Below are positions 1 to 9,100 of a stretch of DNA of 64,000 bases, piece after piece. The translations under genes were made by a program, and so were the position numbers. The number at the start of each line of letters is the position of its first letter. Within the stretch, counting starts at the first letter, position 1. The notes under the pieces were generated by a model that had not been told where the DNA came from, did no database searches, and worked only from the letters and a program-made list of their open reading frames with translations. The DNA is from Terriglobia bacterium (lineage in GTDB: Bacteria; Acidobacteriota; Terriglobia; Terriglobales; Acidobacteriaceae), in the NCBI GenBank assembly GCA_020072645.1, contig JAIQGK010000004.1:24117-88116 (forward strand), written 5' to 3'.

Positions 1-2
1 TT

Positions 3-209
3 GAACCGGGGCTAACCGTGGATGTGTTCAACAGCGCCGGCACGAAACTGGGTACGTTGAGTGGAACTCAGATTCTAAACCTGACATCGCCTGACCAAAC
101 CTCTTTTACGATGGTTATCAATCTCGGTGCTACGGCGGGAACGTTTGGTATCGAAGTGATCAATCCGGGTGGTGCACGATCGACACGATTTATCTTCTCG
201 ACGCATTAA
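3..209 (+). CDS. C-terminal fragment of a secreted TIG/IPT-like protein (partial)
   Basis: The reading frame is open to the left edge of the window, so only the last 68 residues are seen; the GTG at 18 is an internal valine rather than a likely start. The fragment has alternating hydrophobic strands and ends in a GIEVINPGGARS-type segment, which resembles the end of an IPT/TIG immunoglobulin-like fold found in bacterial surface proteins. No anchor or sorting motif follows. The assignment to TIG is by pattern only and the function of the full protein cannot be judged. Confidence 0.55.
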   Translation, partial: EPGLTVDVFNSAGTKLGTLSGTQILNLTSPDQTSFTMVINLGATAGTFGIEVINPGGARSTRFIFSTH

Positions 210-579
210 TCAGGCAAATTGCTGTTGCTGATTAATTGTGAGGGAATACCAGTGATTCCAATTGTGTTTGTAAATTTTGCTGATTGCGTAACGGTTATGC
301 AGAAGGATTTCATTGTGGGAAGTCAAACCAAACCAAAAATCGAATTGCTCTGGCAGTCATTGCAACGAACTGAGTTCCATAAGAGTAGTGCGCCGCCTAT
401 TGCAATTTGTATTTGCTCAATGTTGGTTTCTTTCTGGGACTATCAAGGGGCAAAATTGCCAGAAACTCCGATGCCGACACAACGCTAGACGGCTTGCTCA
501 ACATTACGAACTCGATGCGGGCTGAATGTCGTGGATAAATTTTTGACCATACGGCCCTGTCGACAAATTTCTTTGTATC
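210..579. other. Intergenic stretch without a supported gene
   Basis: Between the TIG-like fragment and the converging regulator gene there are only short overlapping open frames rich in Cys, Trp and Arg with no ribosome binding site. I see no RNA gene or clear terminator. Confidence 0.5.
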
Positions 580-2760
580 TTAATTTCCCCACTCTAGGAC
601 ATAAACTTCAGTGGCCGCGAACCCATGAAGCAAAATGGGCGAGTTGTCAGGGGTAAGGCCAAACCAGAATTGCACACGGCCGGGAACATTCTGTAGAGGA
701 GTAAGATCTACGACTGCGGTGCGTCGTCTGTCTTTGATACGAACCTCTTCGATTTTTGGATTTGGTCCCTGCGGACTATCTGCATAGATGGCGTGAGAGT
801 CGCTTGACCAGTTAATGTTGTCACCAGTCACTGAATCGGCCAGCACGGTCCATTGTCGCTTTTTCACATCGAACAGCATCAGCTCATGGGATTCATTTTG
901 CAGCGCTGCAATGTAGTTTCCATCTGGAGACCACCGCGCAGTCTTGAATCCGTGCGACCCTGATATTCGATCGGCCCTTCTGGCGGACAAATCAATCCAT
1001 CGTACCCAGCATGTTTGCGTCTCCTCGCATAATACGTTGCCATACGCGATTTTCTTGCCGTCTGTGGACCAAGTTGGGGCGCCCTGACCGTCATTGCCAT
1101 TGGATGCCTCTATCGGGGTGCCGCCATCTTTCCCGATCAGATAAATCCTCCACGGCTTTCCGGGGAACTGGCCCATGAATGCGATTTGGCTGTCATTGGG
1201 CGACCAGGCTGAGAACTCGACAGCCATGGGAGGCTGCGTCAATCGGAGTGCGTCGGTCCCATCCACGCGGCTTCGCCACAGCGAATTGTCCAGGGTGCTT
1301 TGGTAGGTAACCCACTGGCCGTCCCGCGAAAACGCCAGGAAAATAGCATCTCGCAACCGTTGAATATAAGCTTCGAAAGTTTTCTTCTGGGCGTCGAATT
1401 TTAAAAGCTCGCCACGATCAGCGCCTCCCTGCAGTAGATAAACTTTGTTTCCGGTTTCGCCGGGTATTATTGTTTCGATGGAACGCAATGTTACTGGAAG
1501 TTCAATCTCGCGCCCCCATCCAGTCCACCAGTGGTTTTTTTGCACTATTGAAACGGAGTGCTGGCCATCAGCCCGGCGCTTCACGCAGAGAAAGTTTTTG
1601 TCGTTTTTTGTCCATGTCCAATCCAGGCACGAGTCCAATGGAAGCTTGGATTGAGAGGCCGGGCTTGGGTTCCCGTTTTTGTCGACGGTGATTTCCCATG
1701 CTGATTTTGGCGTACCAGTGTTGTCGCTTAAGACGAACCTGACCACATCGCCCGAAGGCGACCACGTCAAGTTGGTAGGACCCGATGGGAATGATCCGAG
1801 GGTATGAGAGGCTGAACCATCTGAGTTGAGCAAAAGCGCAGTTGTTCCGATTACACATGCAATGTGCCGGTTGTCGGGCGACCAGCGGGCAAAACGACAC
1901 AGCGCATCGCCCACCGGATGTGCTTGTCCGCCATCAACAGAAATGGTCCACAGCCGCTTCGCCAGTTCCACTCCCTCAAAAGACGAGACAAGGATGCGCT
2001 GACCATCCTTGGAAATATCTTGCACATCCACATTGGAAAACTGCGTGTCAACCTGTTGCGGAGGCCCGCCCCTGATGGGAGAAGAAACCAGAATATGCCG
2101 GTTCACTTCAAATTCATTGTAGAAAAGCCTGCTCCCGTCGGTTAGAAGTCCACCTTTGCCTTGGCCATCATCCGTGAGAGGCTCGAACCTGAGAAGATGG
2201 GCGCTACTTGTTGAACGTATAAGAAAAAAGATGAGCACACCCGCCAGGGCGGCCAAAAAGAAGCTGATGCGGAGCAATGTTCGCCAGTTAGTCCGCTGGA
2301 CCGGCAGCGCCGAACTTTGGCGCCTTGGTTCAACCGCAGGGATATAGCCGCTATGTTGCACAGAGGCCTGGCTTGAATTAGATCCTGCAAGAGCAGTTTC
2401 ACCGGGAGAACCGAAAGCAGTGGGCCTACGGTCCTTGATTTGCACAGCCACCAAAAACCGATAGCCTTCTTTAGGGACCGTTTGAATGTATGTGTTCCCG
2501 CTTTGGTCTTGACCAAGGGCTTCTCGGACTCTACTCATGGTCACATCGACGTTGTGATCATTGATATGAACATTCGGCCATACCTTGGCGATCAATTCCT
2601 GCTTCGTGATTAACCGGCCGCCGCCTTCCACGAGCACCAAAAGCGTATTCAGTTCTTTTTGAGTGAGCTTTACCTGCTCTCCACCGTGTTGGAGAAGCCT
2701 TTCCTGGGGATCTAAACGAAATTGCTCAAATTCATAGATAACGTTCTTTTCCATTGACAT
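580..2760 (-). CDS. CadC-like winged-helix membrane protein with TolB/WD40-type propeller
   Basis: Probably a one-component membrane transcription regulator. Counting from the upstream in-frame ATG at 2805, residues about 20-120 form an OmpR/PhoB-type winged helix (the FRLDP start, then KLTQKE, and the closing VPKEGYRF), residues about 177-196 form one transmembrane helix, and the rest repeats the WSPDG/WSTDG motif of TolB-like (PD40) beta-propeller blades outside the membrane. I start at 2760 because the 15 residues before it are not typical and the domain begins just after; no strong ribosome binding site decides this. The fusion is common in Acidobacteria (family knowledge). It diverges from the giant secreted protein at 3132, so it may regulate that gene (inference); its ligand is unknown. 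Confidence 0.85.
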   Translation of the reverse strand: MSMEKNVIYEFEQFRLDPQERLLQHGGEQVKLTQKELNTLLVLVEGGGRLITKQELIAKVWPNVHINDHNVDVTMSRVREALGQDQSGNTYIQTVPKEGYRFLVAVQIKDRRPTAFGSPGETALAGSNSSQASVQHSGYIPAVEPRRQSSALPVQRTNWRTLLRISFFLAALAGVLIFFLIRSTSSAHLLRFEPLTDDGQGKGGLLTDGSRLFYNEFEVNRHILVSSPIRGGPPQQVDTQFSNVDVQDISKDGQRILVSSFEGVELAKRLWTISVDGGQAHPVGDALCRFARWSPDNRHIACVIGTTALLLNSDGSASHTLGSFPSGPTNLTWSPSGDVVRFVLSDNTGTPKSAWEITVDKNGNPSPASQSKLPLDSCLDWTWTKNDKNFLCVKRRADGQHSVSIVQKNHWWTGWGREIELPVTLRSIETIIPGETGNKVYLLQGGADRGELLKFDAQKKTFEAYIQRLRDAIFLAFSRDGQWVTYQSTLDNSLWRSRVDGTDALRLTQPPMAVEFSAWSPNDSQIAFMGQFPGKPWRIYLIGKDGGTPIEASNGNDGQGAPTWSTDGKKIAYGNVLCEETQTCWVRWIDLSARRADRISGSHGFKTARWSPDGNYIAALQNESHELMLFDVKKRQWTVLADSVTGDNINWSSDSHAIYADSPQGPNPKIEEVRIKDRRRTAVVDLTPLQNVPGRVQFWFGLTPDNSPILLHGFAATEVYVLEWGN

Positions 2761-3131
2761 AGGCGCTTGACAAATATTTGAGGAATCTTTGAATTGACCT
2801 CGCAAGATTACTTAGCTAGTGTCGCACTCGCTGACGCTTCACTTTTTGCAGACACAGGCCGTTAGAGTTGCAAAAGTTTTGCACTGGGGGCTCTGCTTTT
2901 CATCAAGACCGATGCGCATAGCCTTCCGGCATTTAGCCCTTATGTTTCTGCCCAATAGTGTGTCGAGATCGCCAATTTTATTACGTCCTGCGACCGAACG
3001 TAAGTGGAAATGAATACCGTGAACCTGGGAGAACCACAGAGGGACTTTGGCCTTATTGGCGGCGCCAAGGACGATGAGGAAATGCTTAACAAGCTATAGG
3101 TTGACGAGCGAACTTCCGAAAAGGAGGCATT

Positions 3132-6100
3132 ATGTCAAGGGGACGAGCGGAATGCGCACGGCCGGTGCGCGCGGCGGAGACGGTCATGTGCTTTGGCGCG
3201 GCAATCAAGACCGTGCTCCTGAGCCTTCTGGGACTGGGAATCTTCCTGCATACGGGTTTAGCCGAAGCTCAACAGAATCCCCCAAATCCGGCCAGCCGGC
3301 CGATTCTGTTTGTTTATGGTTTCTGCGGGGACGCTACCGGTGATGCATGGAATAACTTGTATTCGTGGGATAACTTGTACAACAGCCTTATTGGCAGACT
3401 GGATCCGACGCTATACCCTCATGCTGATCCAAAGTATGTGCCTTACCGAGCCTGGTATGACGCGGGGGCAGACCAGGTATTTTTTCAACAGGGTGTGACT
3501 CCAGTTCCGGAGGCCTTGGTTCCTTATGACGCACGCTTTTTTATCATGACCTTTTATGACCCAGTTAACAAGACTTTTAATATCGCAGATGTAGCCAACA
3601 TATCGATTCTGAATAAAGCCTACGAGCTGTCCAGGGTAATCAAACGGATCACGGCCATTACCCACATTAAGGACGTGATCGTGATTGCCCATAGCCAGGG
3701 AGGTTTGGTAGCCAGAGCATATATGGAGAATCTGGCATCCAAAAGATATTGCTATGCCCGATACCCTTTCACCGGATTTCCTGACTATGACAATGGTGTG
3801 TGTGCTCCGGGTGAGGACGACGCTTTTTACGCTTACGACACGGCAGACCTCATTACGCTGGACACACCCAATGCCGGCACACCCCTGGCGACTTTTGAGC
3901 TTCCACCTGGCGTCTGCAGTCTCTCTGAGTCGGTGAATAGAACCGAATTGCAACCAGAGTCGACGTTTCTCCAGGCGCTGAACTATGCAGGGACGATTGC
4001 CAATAAGTCGGCCGACAAGAACCCTCAATCCATTCATGCACTTTATTCTTACTACCCTGACTCTAAGGTCAGTTGGACCGACCCCGCGGGAACTCTAGGC
4101 TTCTCCGACGACATTGTGGGGATAGAGAGCCAAAAAATTACCCCGAACCTACCAAGCTCCGAGTCCTTAGCGCATCTTGAGGATTTGAGTAACCCTTTGG
4201 ATTCGAGTGTCTGGACCAAGACTTTCTGTTGGCCATCGCTCATTGGGCTTACCCCGGGCCCGATTCCGCACCTGAACCGATGTTTAGGTTTTCTGCAGGT
4301 AACTCAAGATTCAACCTACTTCACGCTGGTTCCACCGCCGCCGAAGGCGCTTATTACCCCAGGTCAACTTACCAGCATCAAGGTCCAGGCAACCCTGAAT
4401 GGCCAGGCTTGGCCCCCGCCCGGCTCAGACCCTCAGCCTTTGAGCTACACGCTGTTTGGAAGCTTGGGGAACTCTGCGTCGCTCCAACCGGGCAGCCAGG
4501 TTCCCCAGACTTTTTCAGATCTCCCACTTGGTGAGTACCAAGTCACTAACATTGGGCCGGGCCCCGGGACCTTGTCCTGGCCTATCCTTGTGAGTGGAAC
4601 ATCTGTCAACATACCGAGTATTCTGACCAGCACGCTCGGTTCCAATTTTTCCAGTCCCACTGAAAACATAGATGGCAACGTATGGAGCCTGACATTCACG
4701 CTCAATTTCATAAGCAGCCCTCCGCTTGCACCTGCGGTTACCACCTCGGCGGCCTCGAATCTGCAATGTGATACAGCCACGCTCAATGGCACCGTGAATC
4801 TCAACGTATCGGCTGCCAGTGTGTACTTTGAGTTTGGTACTGACAGTCAGCTTTCTAATTTCACGCAAACAGCTGTCCAGACAGTTCCCACGGGAACGGC
4901 TCCGGTTTCCTTTAGCGCAGTTAAGACGGGCTTGGCTTGCAATACGATCTACTACTATCGTGCTGTAGCCAGCAATGGTCCCACTCCAGTTCGAGCCACT
5001 AACATACTGAGCTTTACGACGCTGAGCACGCTGCCGGCGCCGACGCTGATTGCCCCCGCTAACGGCTCGACCGGTGTTGCTCTACAGCCCACATTCTCCT
5101 GGAGTGCTGTTCCCGGCGCCACTAGTGGTTACCGCCTGATTATTGCCACAACTCCTTCGGCGCTGCCCACCGATCCTACAGATCCTAATTGCGGAGCAGG
5201 CTGCGTGCTGAATTGGCCTCCGTCGGGATCGTTTACCGGGAACTCGTTCACTCCGCCTGCCGGGACGCTGTTGTCCGGTACGGTTTATTACTGGGAAGTC
5301 CACGGCCGCAATCCCTATCAGTATGGAAACTGGTCGCTTCCGGTCGCCAGCTTTACGACGGCAAGCGATGCCGGCGCCGGCGACTTTTCCGTCAACATCA
5401 GTCCCACCTCGGAGACTATAGTTGCCGGCGGCTCGGTGACTTTTGCTGTAACCACGTCCACCATCAGCGGTTCACCACAAAGCCTGGCCCTGAACGTGTC
5501 AAATCTGCCGGCCAACGCGAAGGCCAGCTTCGACCAGTCCACGGTGATTTCAGGACGTACTGCCTTTCTCACAATCGCCACTTCGTCCAACACTCCGCCC
5601 GGAAGCTATACGCTGTTCCTTTCCGCGGTGGGCAGCGCAGGCGCGCATGTAGCTACTACCACTCTTGTGGTGAATGGAAGCGGCCCCACAGCAGAGGCGC
5701 CGGCAGTTACGACGGATTCAGCCGGAGCGATTACCAGTACATCTGCCGTGCTGAACGGTGCACTTAACCCGAACGGGTCTGCTGCTTTGGGATGGTTTCA
5801 GTACGGCACAGATCCATCCTTCGGGACCTATCAGGAGACGGCTAACCAGAATGTTGCGGCGGACAATTTAAGTCACAATTTCAGTGCCAGCGTGAGCGGG
5901 CTCACCCCCGGCAGTACCTACTACTACCGGGCTGTGGCGTCCAATATAGGCGGCCGCAACCAGGGTAGTTCGGTAAGCTTCACCACGACATCGTCGACTT
6001 ACACATTGTCTGTTTCTGCCAGCGGCGGAACGGTGACGAGCTCTGACGGCGGTATTAATTGTCCGGGAAGCTGCTCCCATCAGTACCCGAATGGAGCATT

Positions 6101-9100
6101 TGTAACACTAACCGCCAATCCGCCGATCGGAAGTGTCTTATTGAATTGGAGTGGCACCTGTACCGGCGATGGCCAGTGCGTCATAGCCATGACACAGGAC
6201 CAATCCGTTACAGCAATTTTTCTAAGCGGCGCCGGTGCTGACTTGACAGCGGCAGTTAACGGAAATGGCACGGTGAGCAGCAGTGATGGCAACGTAAACT
6301 GCACCTCAACCACCTGCACTTACTTCTATCCGGCCAATACTCCGGTGACGTTGACGGCAAATCCATTGCTGGGCAATACCTTCACTGGCTGGGGTGGCGC
6401 TTGCACAGGAAATGGTTCTTGCGTCCTGTCTATGGCTCACAATACGTTGGTGGAAGCAACCTTCACGAGCGCGTCCGGCAATACGGCAATGGCGCTTTCG
6501 CCCGGCACAATGCTTACGGTTGCCGGTAATGGCATGCAGGGTTATGCAGGTGACCAGGGACCGGCAAGTGGCGCTGAAATGTATTTCCCTCTAGGGGTTT
6601 CAGTGGACAGGGACGGTAACGTGTTCCTGGCTGACTTCGACAATAATCGTATTCGCCTGGTCAACACCCAGGCAAGCCCGATTACGGTGGCCGGGGTAGC
6701 GATCCCGCCCGGCGCGATCGCTACCATTGTAGGCACTGGTGTCGCCGGCTCTTCAGGCGACGGCGGACCACCTAATAGCGCCCAAATATGGGGTCCGATT
6801 GCGGTTGCGCTGGACGCCGCAGGGAATTTGTATCTTTCGGATGCGAATAACGACCGCATTCGAGTAGTGAATCTTCAATCGAACTCCATCTCAGTATTTG
6901 GTGTGAGCGTTGCGCCGGGAACAATTCAGACAGTAGCCGGGAATGGTACTCAGGGGTACTCGGGAGACGGTGGACCAGCGACAAGCGCCGCACTCGCCAT
7001 TCCTCAGGGTTTCGCGTTTGATCCAGCCGGCAACCTTCTGATTGCCGATTGGGCAAACCAGCGCATTCGTCGGGTTGATAAGAATACCGGGGTCATAACC
7101 ACATTCGCGGGTGGCGGCGCAAACTGCGCCCAGCGGATTGATGGGCTTGGCGACGGCTGCCTCGCCGTTAACTCTACCGTGACTTTTCCTACTGCTGTGG
7201 CCATAGACAGTTTTGGGAACATTTTTATTGCTGACGGACTATTTCGCATCCGGGTGATTTACCAGGGCGGGAATGTTCCCGGCCTGTCCAATCCCCAAAC
7301 ACAACATATTTACACCTTAGCGGGCGCCGGCAGCGGATGTGCACAGCAAACGAACGCTGCCGGAGATGGATGTGCTTCCACTGATGTGCCCGGCATAGTG
7401 GGAGAAGGTTTGGCGCTCGACCGGGGCGGCAGTCTCTATATCGCCGATTCCAGCCATGCCCTCCTTCGCAGGCTCGATCGTGTGACGGGAATAGTAACCA
7501 CCGTGGCCGGTAATGGAACTGTCGGCTACTCGGGCGATGGCGGAGGCGCTACCAGCGGCGCATTGGCGTTCGATTCGTTCCAGTATGGCAGTATCGTAAC
7601 CGCGGATAACAATGGGAATCTATACTTTAGTGATTCATCCAACAACAGAGTCAGGGAAGTCCTCGCCGCTGCCGCTCCGCTCAATTTTCAGGAGACAAAC
7701 GTAGGTAGCACCAGCGTTGCGCAACGTTTACTTCTGGAGAATAGCGGCACTGCGATCCTGAGTGTGCCCACAATAGCCGTGAGCGGGCCTGATCCCAACG
7801 ACTTCTCCGAAAGTAATACCTGTAATTCCAGCATTCAGCCCGGTGGAAGCTGCACGATTTTGGTGACCTACACGCCGAGCCATGCCGGCAACAGCACAGC
7901 GACCCTGGCCATATCAAGCAGCAATGCAACCAACTCTCCGCAGAGCGTAGCTCTGAACGGAACGACGCTGAGCAGCACGGCAACGGCGTTGACGTCGAGT
8001 TTGAATCCGGCCACGGCACTTTCGAGCGTGACCTTCACAGCTACGGTAACCTCGAGCCAGGGGACGCCCAACGGTTCAGTGACTTTTACCGACGGTCCCA
8101 TAACTTTGGGTACTGGCGCGGTAGACGCTTTTGGCGTCGCAACCTGGTCTACCTCCAGCCTTTCGGCCGGTACGCATTCGATCGCAGCAAGCTATGGCGG
8201 CGATGCCACGTATGCCAGCAGCACGGCGGCGTTGGCGCAGGTCTTGCAACCGGCGCTCCCCGTCATTACTTGGGCAGCGCCAGCACCTATTATCTCGGGG
8301 ACAGCGCTCTCGGCATTGCAATTGAACGCGACTGCTTCGGTTGCCGGCACGTTCATCTACAACCCGGCTGCAGGCACGGTACTGGGAGCGGGGCCACAAA
8401 CAGTCTCCGTGACTTTCACACCAACAGATACCACCGATTACTCCGTGGCGACCGCGACGGTGTCGCTCATTGTGACGTATCCCGCCATTACCGTTGCACC
8501 GTCCATTGGAAACTTTGTCGATCAACCGGTAGGAACCGCGAGCCCCGGGACAACTTTTACCATTCACAGCTCTGGGACTGCGGAGCTGACGCTGCAGCCG
8601 ATCACGCTGGTTTCCGGCCAGGTTTTCCATGTTGTTGCAAATTCCTGCGGGGCGAGTCTGGCGGCAGGCGACAGTTGTACAGTTTCAGTAACGTTCAATC
8701 CGGCAGTGGGAGGGCCAGCGAGTGATTCCTTGCAGATCAACTCCAACGCCTCGCCGGCTGTATTGACGCTTCCGCTTCAAGGCACGGGCATAACTCCATT
8801 TGCCAGTCTGAGCGTGAACAGCGTGAACTTCGGCTCCCAACCAATCGCCAGCGCCACTGCAAACACTGTTACGCTGACCAATTTTGGCGCGGCAGCGCTT
8901 TCCGGTATAGCAATCAGTATTGCCGGCGCCAATCCGTCCGATTTCTCCTATCAAGCCGACGGGTGTTTGGGCACAACTCTTGTAACTCATAGCAGTTGCC
9001 TCATCACCGTCACCTTTTCCCCTCAGGCAACCGGCCTGCGGAGCGCGACCCTGGCCATCAGCGACAACGCCCCCGGCAGTCCTCAAATAGTCAGCTTAAC

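Noticed and set aside
219-525. Short open frames after the TIG-like fragment
   Set aside because: They overlap each other, lack ribosome binding sites and have unlikely composition.
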